Shown here in pieces: positions 1-5,523 of a stretch of 5,795 bases of DNA. The position numbers and the translations under genes were made by a program. Source of the DNA: Rhodobacterales bacterium (GTDB lineage Bacteria > Pseudomonadota > Alphaproteobacteria > Rhodobacterales > Rhodobacteraceae); NCBI GenBank assembly GCA_013298485.1, contig JAAFHS010000192.1, forward strand, positions 1-5,795, written 5' to 3'. The number at the start of each line of letters is the position of its first letter. Within the stretch, counting starts at the first letter, position 1. A model generated the notes under the pieces. It saw only the letters and a program-made list of their open reading frames with translations. It was not told the origin of the DNA and did not search any database.

Positions 1-621
1 ACACATGATGGCCATCTGGGGGCTGTCTATGCGGCGGGATCACCGGAGCAGGTGGCGGCGGCCTATGACAAATGGGCGGAGACCTATGAGGCGGATATGG
101 CCGCATCGGGGTATCGGCATCCGACGATTGCGCTGGCCCTGCTGGCCCGGCATCTGCCGCGCGGGGCGGGGCCGATCCTGGATGCAGGCGTGGGCACGGG
201 GCTGATGGGGCAGTGGCCGCCGCTGGTGGGGTACGGGGTGGTGGACGGGCTGGACCTGTCGCCCGGCATGCTGGCGGTGGCCGCACGCAAGGGGGTGTAC
301 CGGGCGCTGCACAATCTGGCGCTGGGCGGGCCCTTGCCGTTTGCGGACGGGGCCTATGCGGGGATCGTGTCAACGGGCGTGTTCACGACGGGCCATGTAG
401 GGGCCGAGGCGCTGCCAGAGCTGATCCGGGTCTGCAGGCGGGGCGGGGTGATCGTGCTGACGGTGAAGATGACGGTGTGGGAGGCGGGGTTTGACGCGGC
501 GATGACCGCGTTGCAGGCGGCGGGGGAGGTGCGGCTGCTGGAACAGACGGCGCCCTATGTGTCGATGCCGGGGGACCCTGCGACGACGCCGGGGATCGGA
601 TTGGTGTTCAGCCCGGTCTGA
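1..621 (+). CDS. METTL27 (WBSCR27)-like class I SAM-dependent methyltransferase, 5' end cut by window
   Basis: The reading frame is open from the first base to TGA at 619-621 (206 codons visible). A GTG at 52 is in frame, but the residues before it (LGAVYAAGSPEQV) belong to the family's usual N-terminal region, so the true start is upstream of the window. Seen: the family-like YDKWAETYEADM segment (residues 22-33), the SAM-binding motif I ILDAGVGTG (59-67), an acidic post-I strand GLDLSPGML (83-91, Asp85 likely contacts the SAM ribose), LPFADGAYAGIV (112-123) and the late strand RRGGVIVLTV (146-155). The pattern of motif I, SPGML, PLPF and PELIRV..GG closely follows METTL27/WBSCR27-like proteins known to me. 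A soluble cytoplasmic methyltransferase is expected; the substrate cannot be told. Glycine codons are mostly GGG, unlike vgrG. It converges on the anti-sigma gene with a 24-bp gap. Confidence 0.88.
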   Translation, partial: THDGHLGAVYAAGSPEQVAAAYDKWAETYEADMAASGYRHPTIALALLARHLPRGAGPILDAGVGTGLMGQWPPLVGYGVVDGLDLSPGMLAVAARKGVYRALHNLALGGPLPFADGAYAGIVSTGVFTTGHVGAEALPELIRVCRRGGVIVLTVKMTVWEAGFDAAMTALQAAGEVRLLEQTAPYVSMPGDPATTPGIGLVFSPV

Positions 622-643
622 GGGCGCAGGCCGCGGGCTGGAG

Positions 644-666
644 CATCACGGGGCTGCGGCGTGATG
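644..666. repeat. Inverted repeat in the convergent gap, possible weak bidirectional terminator
   Basis: CATCACG at 644-650 and CGTGATG at 660-666 are perfect 7-bp arms around a 9-base loop. The left arm contains the stop codon of the cupin gene. Just left, 627-640 is a near-palindrome (CAGGCCGCGGGCTG, one mismatched pair). Both lie where two convergent genes end, which suits transcription termination. No T-run follows on either strand, so intrinsic termination is doubtful. Confidence 0.3.
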
Positions 667-1191
667 AGCTGTACCCTGATAGGCGATGCTGATAAAGCAC
701 AGACAGCCGCCGCGCGTGGTGATCACCGGGTGCTTGGTGCCCGCGAAGGCGACCTGAAAATCGCCCGGACCGAATTCAACGCCGTTGATCTGCATATCGC
801 CTTCCAGCACCAGCGATTCCTCGTCACCGTGATGATCATGCGTGGGCATGACGGCACCCGGCTGCATGCGCAGCATGAATGCCCTGCGCCCGCTTTGCCG
901 GCTGCGCCACAGGGTTTTCACCTCGATCCCGTCGGCAAAATGGGTCCAGACCCCGGCATTGCTGCGCGCGATGTGAATACCGCTGAGCGGGGTTTCAAGA
1001 CCCGCCCGCCCGGCGATGCGCGCGAAGAGATCGTTGCTGGGCGTCACCTCTGGAAGGAGATCGGCGAGCGGGGCCAGCCGCTGCTCCAACGCTTCGCGGT
1101 CGCGGCGTTCGGCATCGGTTTCGCCGGAAAGCGGGTCAAGGCCAAGGGCGCGTTCGAAGGCCGCCGCACGCTTTTCTGGATTTTCCGCCAT
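646..1191 (-). CDS. Cupin-domain anti-sigma factor (RskA-like N-terminus, ChrR-like cupin)
   Basis: A 181-residue soluble protein, inferred to bind and hold inactive the ECF sigma factor encoded just upstream. Residues 1-60 are charged and helical; EALEQRLAPLADLLPEV..SNDLFARIAGR (33-62) resembles the zinc-free linker of RskA-type anti-sigma factors. The His-Cys zinc motif (HxxxCxxC) of ChrR-type anti-sigma domains is absent. Residues 108-158 form a cupin: motif 1 GAVMPTHDHHGDEESLVLEG fits G-x5-HxH-x3-E-x6-G exactly, and motif 2 GDFQVAFAGTKH is clear. Likely metal ligands are His118, His120, Glu124 and His154. There is no membrane segment. I chose ATG at 1191, 2 bp after the sigma stop; a TTG at 1197 would give a 4-bp ATGA-type overlap and two more residues. 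Either way translation is probably coupled. The inducing signal is unknown; by analogy with ChrR it could be oxidative. A plain cupin enzyme is the main alternative. Confidence 0.8.
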   Translation of the reverse strand: MAENPEKRAAAFERALGLDPLSGETDAERRDREALEQRLAPLADLLPEVTPSNDLFARIAGRAGLETPLSGIHIARSNAGVWTHFADGIEVKTLWRSRQSGRRAFMLRMQPGAVMPTHDHHGDEESLVLEGDMQINGVEFGPGDFQVAFAGTKHPVITTRGGCLCFISIAYQGTAHHAAAP

Positions 1192-1193
1192 GT

Positions 1194-1742
1194 TCAATCA
1201 CCATCCATGAAGGAGCGCAGCGCGATCAGGCCGCGGCGCAGCCATGTCTTGACGGTACTCTCCGGAATATTGAAATGTAGCGCAAGTTCGCTGCGGCTCC
1301 AGCCATGGTAATAGGCAAGAAGAATGGCTTTGCGGTGCTCTGGCTGCAGGCGTTCGAGGCAGGCGGATAGCGCGCGCAGCTCTGCAGTCTGCTCTACATC
1401 CGGCGTCAGCGCGGGAAGGCGGTCAAGCTCGGCCTGCATATCTGCGGGTGTCCGGGCATAGGTGCGCGCTTGACTGCGGATATGGTCAATGGCCCGGTGC
1501 CGCGCGATCACCGTCAGCCAACCCATCGCCGATCCCTGATGAGCATCAAAGCTGTCTGCACGCCGCCAGACTTGAACATAGACGTCCTGCAGCAGGTCTT
1601 CGGCCACATGACGGTCGCGGCAGATGGACAGGACAATGGCCATCAGGCGGCCGCAGGTCTGTTCGTAAAGCGCGCGGAAAGCGTCGGTATCGCGCCCGGC
1701 GACCGCCAGCATCAGCCGATTGATCTGATCCGTGTCCCGCAT
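1194..1742 (-). CDS. ECF-type RNA polymerase sigma factor
   Basis: A 182-residue group 4 sigma-70 factor that would direct RNA polymerase to a small stress regulon. Region 2 spans about residues 20-92: AFRALYEQTCGRL, then the core-binding/-10 segment AEDLLQDVYVQVWRRADSF (47-65) and GWLTVIARHRAIDHIR (74-89). Region 4 spans about 120-178 with a helix-turn-helix: HRKAILLAYYHGWSRSELAL, then NIPESTVKTWLRRGLIALR (158-176). The length and the absence of regions 1 and 3 are normal for the class. Region 4 looks more like SigK-type factors than the RpoE that partners ChrR in Rhodobacter. ATG at 1742 gives a normal N-terminus, though the Shine-Dalgarno match is poor (GGAAAG about 13 bases upstream). It forms an operon with the cupin anti-sigma gene. 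Autoregulation is typical of such pairs, but I found no convincing ECF promoter in 1743-1860. Confidence 0.93.
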   Translation of the reverse strand: MRDTDQINRLMLAVAGRDTDAFRALYEQTCGRLMAIVLSICRDRHVAEDLLQDVYVQVWRRADSFDAHQGSAMGWLTVIARHRAIDHIRSQARTYARTPADMQAELDRLPALTPDVEQTAELRALSACLERLQPEHRKAILLAYYHGWSRSELALHFNIPESTVKTWLRRGLIALRSFMDGD

Positions 1743-1794
1743 CGCGCAGTGTTGGCTTTCCGTTGGGTAAGCGGCACGGATAGCGCCAATGCAA

Positions 1795-1823
1795 ACCTGC
1801 GTAAAGCAGAAACCTCGGCAGGT
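1795..1823. repeat. Spaced inverted repeat upstream of the sigma gene
   Basis: ACCTGC (1795-1800) and GCAGGT (1818-1823) are perfect 6-bp arms 17 bases apart, about 53-81 bp upstream of the sigma-factor start codon. The spacing could suit a dimeric regulator or a loose hairpin in the leader. Arms this short can arise by chance, and no regulator is identified. Confidence 0.2.
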
Positions 1824-1870
1824 CTCTTGGGGTGCAGTCCACCCGGGAGTGGGTTGGATAGGGCCAAGGG

Positions 1871-1899
1871 TTGAGCCTTTGGTGCAGGGGTGCTATGCC
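1871..1899 (+). promoter_or_regulatory. Candidate sigma70-type promoter for tRNA-Gly
   Basis: TTGAGC (1871-1876) and TATGCC (1894-1899) are separated by 17 bases, and TG at 1891-1892 gives an extended -10 form. Transcription would begin near 1906, about four bases before the mature tRNA, a short leader that suits a single tRNA gene. The -35 partly overlaps a 7-bp hairpin (arms 1864-1870 and 1876-1882, one G-T pair). Confidence 0.5.
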
Positions 1900-1909
1900 A
1901 TGCGCCAGC

Positions 1910-1983
1910 GCGGGCGTTGTGTAATGGTAAGACCTTAGCCTTCCAAGCTAAAGACGCGGGTTCGATTCCCGCCGCCCGCTCCA
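1910..1983 (+). tRNA. tRNA-Gly (anticodon TCC)
   Basis: A full cloverleaf can be folded by hand. Acceptor arms are GCGGGCG (1910-1916) and CGCCCGC (1973-1979). The D arm is GTGT/AGAC (1919-1922, 1930-1933) with GG in its loop. The anticodon arm is TTAGC/GCTAA (1935-1939, 1947-1951) around CTTCCAA with anticodon TCC at 1942-1944. The T arm is GCGGG/CCCGC (1956-1960, 1968-1972) with loop TTCGATT. The discriminator base is T1980 and CCA is encoded at 1981-1983. It reads GGA and probably GGG codons. The D stem contains one G-G mismatch (G1921 with G1931 by position); otherwise the molecule looks functional. Confidence 0.97.
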
Positions 1984-1992
1984 ATCCCCTGT

Positions 1993-2784
1993 TCAGAAGA
2001 ACGCGTTGAGCAGCGGCCAGCCGATCGTCCCGAAGGTCACGATGGTTGCGGCATAGGCGGCAGCGGCAAGGGCACCGCGCGTCTTGCCCATCGGGCGCTG
2101 GAAGCGGGCGATCTGTTCGGCGGCAAACAGGCTTTGCACGCCCATCACGGCAAAGACCGTCATCGCGATGGACTGGCTGTAGATGGCCAGCGCAATCGCG
2201 GCCCCCGACATCGCCATGGTCACCTGCCGCGCACCGCCAGGCCAGAAGATCTTGCACAAAACAGCCAGGCACCGTCCGCCATCGAGCGGCCAGAAAGGCA
2301 GCAGATTGAAGAAATTCAACGCACCGGTGACAGTGGCAAAGACTTGGAGGAAAACGGCGGCATCCGGGCTGAGCGTCCAGATGAAATCCTGCTGCACGAT
2401 CACATAGGCCAGCACCATGGGGGCGATGCAGATGCCGGGGCCCATCAGGGTGATGAAAAAGTCTTTCTCATAGCTGGCAGGGACCTGGTTCGAGATCGCC
2501 ACCCCGCCGATCAGCGGGATCAGGCGGAACCGCGCATCGCGGTGCCCGCAGACGCGGTAGGCGGCGACATGGCCGAATTCATGGATCATCACGGACAGGA
2601 TCAGGGCGGCCCCGTACATCGGGCCGAAGAACCAGATTGCGGCCCCGACGGCCGCGACCCCCATGAACAGCGCATTGGCATCAAACCCCGCGATAGTCAG
2701 AAACCCGCGTTCACCGACCAGTCCGCCGCGCAGGGCGTAAAGGGTGGTCAGGCACAGGATGGTGGCGGCGAAAAGGGGGAGCAT
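1993..2784 (-). CDS. M50 family (site-2-protease type) intramembrane zinc metalloprotease
   Basis: A 263-residue multi-pass inner-membrane protein. HEFGH (residues 68-72) is the zinc and catalytic motif: His68 and His72 as ligands, Glu69 catalytic. NLLPFWPLDGGR (160-171) is the second M50 signature, with Asp168 as third ligand. Hydrophobic segments lie near 2-18, 37-67, 112-131, 145-162, 189-216 and 237-258. No PDZ or CBS domain is seen, so this is a minimal form. Family members cut transmembrane substrates or act in regulated proteolysis; the substrate is unknown. The frame is open back to an ATG at 2886, but those extra 34 residues do not look like an M50 N-terminus. ATG at 2784 starts directly with the first membrane helix, fits a candidate promoter at 2814-2841 and has a weak GGA upstream. 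It converges on tRNA-Gly with a 9-bp gap. Confidence 0.9.
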   Translation of the reverse strand: MLPLFAATILCLTTLYALRGGLVGERGFLTIAGFDANALFMGVAAVGAAIWFFGPMYGAALILSVMIHEFGHVAAYRVCGHRDARFRLIPLIGGVAISNQVPASYEKDFFITLMGPGICIAPMVLAYVIVQQDFIWTLSPDAAVFLQVFATVTGALNFFNLLPFWPLDGGRCLAVLCKIFWPGGARQVTMAMSGAAIALAIYSQSIAMTVFAVMGVQSLFAAEQIARFQRPMGKTRGALAAAAYAATIVTFGTIGWPLLNAFF

Positions 2785-2813
2785 GGGATTGGTCCGGATG
2801 GGGGTAATGCTTT

Positions 2814-2841
2814 GGTATAAGCTGACAATACCGCACCGTAA
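2814..2841 (-). promoter_or_regulatory. Candidate promoter for the M50 protease gene
   Basis: On the minus strand TTACGG (2841-2836) and TATACC (2819-2814) are 16 bases apart. The start of transcription would fall near 2807, giving a leader of about 22 bases to ATG 2784 and supporting that start over ATG 2886. The match to consensus is modest. Confidence 0.35.
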
Positions 2842-2982
2842 GGGCGTGATCGTGTGGGGGCCGCGCAAATAACGGGACTGTTGCAAAGAGGCCCGCGCAT
2901 TGTGGTCTTCGGGCGGGTGATGGCTGTTTGGCGGGGCGGAGCGACCTGATGGGCTTACGCAATTGAGTCATGACAAAGGGGG

Positions 2983-2999
2983 ACTGCCGGGGTGGCAGT
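2983..2999 (-). terminator. Second hairpin downstream of the vgrG-PAAR module
   Basis: ACTGCC (2983-2988) and GGCAGT (2994-2999) are perfect 6-bp arms around a 5-base loop. On the minus strand the stem is followed by CCCCCTTTGTC, a short partial T-run. Together with the stronger hairpin just before it, this forms a tandem pair after the PAAR gene and before the M50 promoter. It is probably part of a terminator region. Confidence 0.45.
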
Positions 3000-3004
3000 T
3001 CTGA

Positions 3005-3025
3005 TCTCAGTCTTTCAGACTGAGA
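3005..3025 (-). terminator. Strong hairpin after the PAAR gene, likely terminator
   Basis: TCTCAGTCT (3005-3013) and AGACTGAGA (3017-3025) are perfect 9-bp arms with a 3-base loop, beginning 10 bp after the PAAR stop codon on the minus strand. Position and stability suit transcript-end formation or 3'-end protection of the vgrG-PAAR mRNA. No T-run follows at once (ATCAGAAC), so classic intrinsic termination is uncertain; the next hairpin may complete it. Confidence 0.6.
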
Positions 3026-3035
3026 GGGTGCCGGA

Positions 3036-3293
3036 TCAGGGCGAGACCTTGTGCATCGGCGATCCGGTCGTAATCACGCCACCGTGGCTGGTCAGCGACC
3101 CGAGATAGGCGATGCCCATACCGTTTTCCTTGTGGGTAAACGACGCCAGCACGATGCTGGCACCACAGGCCGTCATATCGCCCAGCCGCGCGATGGGAAG
3201 GCCATCGACCATGGTCATGCCGCCCGCCACGATCATGTTCGGGCCGCAGATCGGGCAGATGTGAATATCGGTAACGCGCGCGATGGGCAGCAT
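3036..3293 (-). CDS. PAAR-domain protein, type VI secretion spike tip
   Basis: An 85-residue protein consisting of a PAAR domain only. PAAR proteins form the sharp cone on the VgrG trimer and are exported with it by the type VI secretion system. Seen: two PIAR repeats followed by GD-like turns (PIARVTD at 3-9, PIARLGD at 33-39) and a weaker third copy (GIAYLG near 60-65). His11, Cys13, Cys16, Cys43 and His70 (in TSHGG) are candidates for the zinc site at the tip. The ending SHGGVITTGSP is typical of the family. No toxin extension is fused at either end. ATG 3293 has a good ribosome site, AGGAAG at 3306-3301, 7 bases upstream, which overlaps the vgrG stop codon. This indicates co-translation with vgrG, 11 bp upstream, and a matched VgrG-PAAR pair. 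Confidence 0.92.
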   Translation of the reverse strand: MLPIARVTDIHICPICGPNMIVAGGMTMVDGLPIARLGDMTACGASIVLASFTHKENGMGIAYLGSLTSHGGVITTGSPMHKVSP

Positions 3294-3304
3294 GGATTAA
3301 CTTC

Positions 3305-5359
3305 CTATCCTTCGGGCGGGCATTCTTCGACCAGCGGCAGGGCATCCTTGGCGGCAAGGGCCAGCGTCGTGACTTGCGCGGGGCCACCCATCGTCATCGA
3401 CACCATGCCTTTGAGGTTGATTGCGATCGCCTCGAGCGTGATGCCCGAGGGGTCGATCACGATCTTGCCGCCAGGCCCGGAAATCGTGAACTTCTGGAAC
3501 GCCATCAGGGCATGGTTGCCCGTGTTGATGGTGATGCCGGATCCCACATCCTGGGTCAGCGTCCCGTTGATGGTTTCTTCGCGGTTGCGACCGATTTCGA
3601 CAAGGTGGTCGGCACCGATCGTTTCCTTGTGGATGTTGCCCACGGTTTCGACGTGATCCTTGCCCCAGGTATCTATTTCGTTCGCACCGACCGTGTAGCG
3701 CACGTCGCGGGCCACATTGATCACCGCATCACGCCCGATGTTTTCGACATGGTCGCGGGCCACCGCAATCATCTTGTCGCGACCGATGGTTTCGGTCTGG
3801 TCATTGCCGATCTTCTTGTTGCGATCATTGACGATATCGATGTCCTGATCCTTTTGGCCGTGCATGTAGATGCGTTCAAAGCCGCGCTGATCTTCGAATG
3901 TCAGTTCGTTAAAGCCGTCGCCCTGATGCGTGTCGGTGCGGAACACCGATTTCGATTTATGCGCGGGCAGCGTGTAATGGGGCATGTTGCGTTCGTTGTA
4001 GACGCAGCCCGTGACGAGGGGCTTGTCGGGGTCGCCTTCCAGGAATTCGACGACAACCTCCATCCCGATGCGGGGGATGACCATGCCGCCAAAGCCCTGT
4101 CCGGCCCAGTTCTGGCTGACACGGCAGCGCATGGAAAAGGCGTTCTTCAGATCCCAGTGAAAGCGCACGAGGATGCGGCCATATTCGTCGCAGTCAATCT
4201 CGCCTTCGCCGACGACAGCAGCGGTCTGCGGGCCTTGCACAATGGCCAGCGGTGTCTTGCGGCGAGGGGCGAACGGGGCGGAGAGGGGCATCAGAAGATA
4301 GTTGCCGGTATAGGCATAGTCATCGCCGCCTGACCCGCCTGAGCCGTAGCTGTCGGAGACATAGCGATGTGTGGCGCGCAGGCAGAGAAAGGCCCCTGAC
4401 GCCTCACCCGGCATGGGATCGCCGCGCAGGGTGACGGTCAGGCCGGCCGACAGGCTGGTGCAATCGCCAATGGCGGTATGCTTGCGGTCCTGCCCGCGTT
4501 CCTGCGCCATGCGCAGGGCCACGACACCCTTGCCTTCATCCTGATAGAGATAGTCGCCGGGGTAGTCGAAGCTTTCGATGCGGCCTTCGGCATATTCGGC
4601 ATCGCCCGCGCGGTCGACCTCCATCTTGGCGCGGGGCCATTTGAAGTTGTAGTCGGTGAGGCGCATGGCACCTGTGGTCATGTTGCGGGCGGCTTTCCAT
4701 TCCCAGAAATGCTCTTCATCCGCAACATTATGGCCATCCACCCCGAAATAGGGGCGCGTCTCGCCGGGCAGGGGATCATGTTCATCAACCGAATCGGTCA
4801 GCACCATGGTGTGGTTGCCGTCCTGATGCGTGAAATGATAGCTGATCCCGAACCGTTCCATCATGCGGCAGGCAAAGGCCAGATCGCTTTCGCGGTATTG
4901 CACGGTGTATTCCAGCACCGGGTAGTCTGAGGTCAGTTTCTTGTCGAGCGCGGGGCTGCCAAGGCCCGAATAGGGTTGCAGCAGTTCCGTCAGGATCTGG
5001 ACAACGGTCTGGTTGTGAAAAATCCGCTGATTGCGGCGATGCCTGGCCAGCCAGAACCATGGCCGCAGGGTCAGGTTGTAGCGCAGGCCGTTTTCGCCCT
5101 CGCCCGCCCATTCGGCATCGGTGATGATGCCATCGAAATAGCGCGGGCCATCGGCGCGCGACATGATTTCAACGGTGGCATGGGTGCCGATCAGGTCATC
5201 AAAGCTGATGCCGGGGTCGGTGGAAAGCGCCTCAACCCGCCAGGCGAACAGGTCATTCACATAGTCGGAACCTTCGAAGCGGAGAAGAACAAGAACATCT
5301 TCGCCCAGAACAGTCGACAACTTGCCAAGCCGTTTGGCCTGCTTGAACACGTTATTCAA
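3305..5359 (-). CDS. vgrG: Type VI secretion system spike protein VgrG (TssI)
   Basis: VgrG trimers form the spike pushed out by the T6SS sheath, carrying PAAR and effectors. Numbered from the longest start (TTG 5365, 686 residues): a gp27-like base at about 22-370, a Ser/Gly-rich loop (SYGSGGSGGDD, 339-349), and a gp5-like OB domain at about 375-458 with the hallmarks DEYGRILVRFHWD (393-405) and EGDPDKPLVTGCVYN (443-457). A beta-helix needle runs from about 490 to 657, with repeats of the form xxIGxDxxxxV (KIGNDQTETIGRD and others) ending in GPGGKIVIDPSGITLE. The last 30 residues show no toxin domain, so this is a structural VgrG of normal size. No ATG start fits. AAGGGGGA (5374-5367) lies 7 bases before TTG 5359 but only 1 base before TTG 5365, so I prefer 5359 (684 residues). 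PAAR follows directly. Confidence 0.96.
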   Translation of the reverse strand: MNNVFKQAKRLGKLSTVLGEDVLVLLRFEGSDYVNDLFAWRVEALSTDPGISFDDLIGTHATVEIMSRADGPRYFDGIITDAEWAGEGENGLRYNLTLRPWFWLARHRRNQRIFHNQTVVQILTELLQPYSGLGSPALDKKLTSDYPVLEYTVQYRESDLAFACRMMERFGISYHFTHQDGNHTMVLTDSVDEHDPLPGETRPYFGVDGHNVADEEHFWEWKAARNMTTGAMRLTDYNFKWPRAKMEVDRAGDAEYAEGRIESFDYPGDYLYQDEGKGVVALRMAQERGQDRKHTAIGDCTSLSAGLTVTLRGDPMPGEASGAFLCLRATHRYVSDSYGSGGSGGDDYAYTGNYLLMPLSAPFAPRRKTPLAIVQGPQTAAVVGEGEIDCDEYGRILVRFHWDLKNAFSMRCRVSQNWAGQGFGGMVIPRIGMEVVVEFLEGDPDKPLVTGCVYNERNMPHYTLPAHKSKSVFRTDTHQGDGFNELTFEDQRGFERIYMHGQKDQDIDIVNDRNKKIGNDQTETIGRDKMIAVARDHVENIGRDAVINVARDVRYTVGANEIDTWGKDHVETVGNIHKETIGADHLVEIGRNREETINGTLTQDVGSGITINTGNHALMAFQKFTISGPGGKIVIDPSGITLEAIAINLKGMVSMTMGGPAQVTTLALAAKDALPLVEECPPEG

Positions 5360-5366
5360 AATCAAA

Positions 5367-5374
5367 TCCCCCTT
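5367..5374 (-). promoter_or_regulatory. Ribosome binding site deciding the vgrG start
   Basis: The purine run AAGGGGGA is a strong Shine-Dalgarno-like sequence. Spacing favours the TTG at 5359 (7 bases) over the TTG at 5365 (1 base) or the GTG at 5350 (16 bases). The bases just before it (CACCCC, 5380-5375) could pair with the G-run and mask it, though the loop would be tight. Confidence 0.55.
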
Positions 5375-5393
5375 GGGGTGCGTTAATCCATGC

Positions 5394-5421
5394 AGTGTAT
5401 CCCGAACCGGGCGCTTGTCAA
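5394..5421 (-). promoter_or_regulatory. Sigma70-type promoter of vgrG-PAAR
   Basis: On the minus strand a perfect -35 TTGACA (5421-5416) and a -10 TACACT (5399-5394, 4 of 6 consensus bases) are 16 bases apart. Transcription would begin near 5387, giving a leader of roughly 22-28 bases. Within the spacer, CCCGGTTCGGG is a small palindrome (5401-5411) that could be an operator. The module thus seems to have its own housekeeping-type promoter rather than depending on a larger T6SS operon. Confidence 0.62.
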
Positions 5422-5523
5422 AACGGATTTTTTGGGCGGGGCGCGGGCGTCATAACGCAACTGTGCATTGGACCTTTGGTTGGGCATATCGCAGAAAGGC
5501 CAAAATTGCGGAGGACCTGAGGG

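Noticed and set aside
661..1311. Plus-strand open frame opposite the sigma and anti-sigma genes
   Set aside because: Low-complexity antisense translation with no family resemblance; it crosses two well-supported genes.
1743..1860. ECF-type autoregulatory promoter before the sigma gene
   Set aside because: I looked for GGAAC-, TGATC- or CATCC-like -35 elements with a partner at 16-18 bases and found none convincing.
2134..2820. Long plus-strand open frame (228 codons) opposite the M50 gene
   Set aside because: Its His, Gln and Gly-rich composition is typical of antisense GC-rich frames; the minus strand carries both M50 motifs.
3007..3387. Minus-strand open frame overlapping the PAAR gene and the end of vgrG
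   Set aside because: It is an out-of-frame shadow; the frame at 3036-3293 holds the PAAR repeats and a good ribosome site.
3374..4333. Long plus-strand open frame (319 codons) opposite vgrG
   Set aside because: It is antisense to a clearly conserved vgrG, is rich in His, Val and Asp as expected from the reverse frame, and has no recognisable domain or ribosome site.
5428..5456. Possible plus-strand promoter (TTTTTT, 17 bases, CATAAC) for the YnjB-like gene
   Set aside because: The match to a -35/-10 pair is too poor, and other weak options nearby are equally good.
5464..5471. TGCATTGG upstream of the YnjB-like gene, also found on the minus strand upstream of the sigma gene (1793-1786)
   Set aside because: A single shared 8-mer in a window of this size is not surprising, and its distances to the two genes differ.
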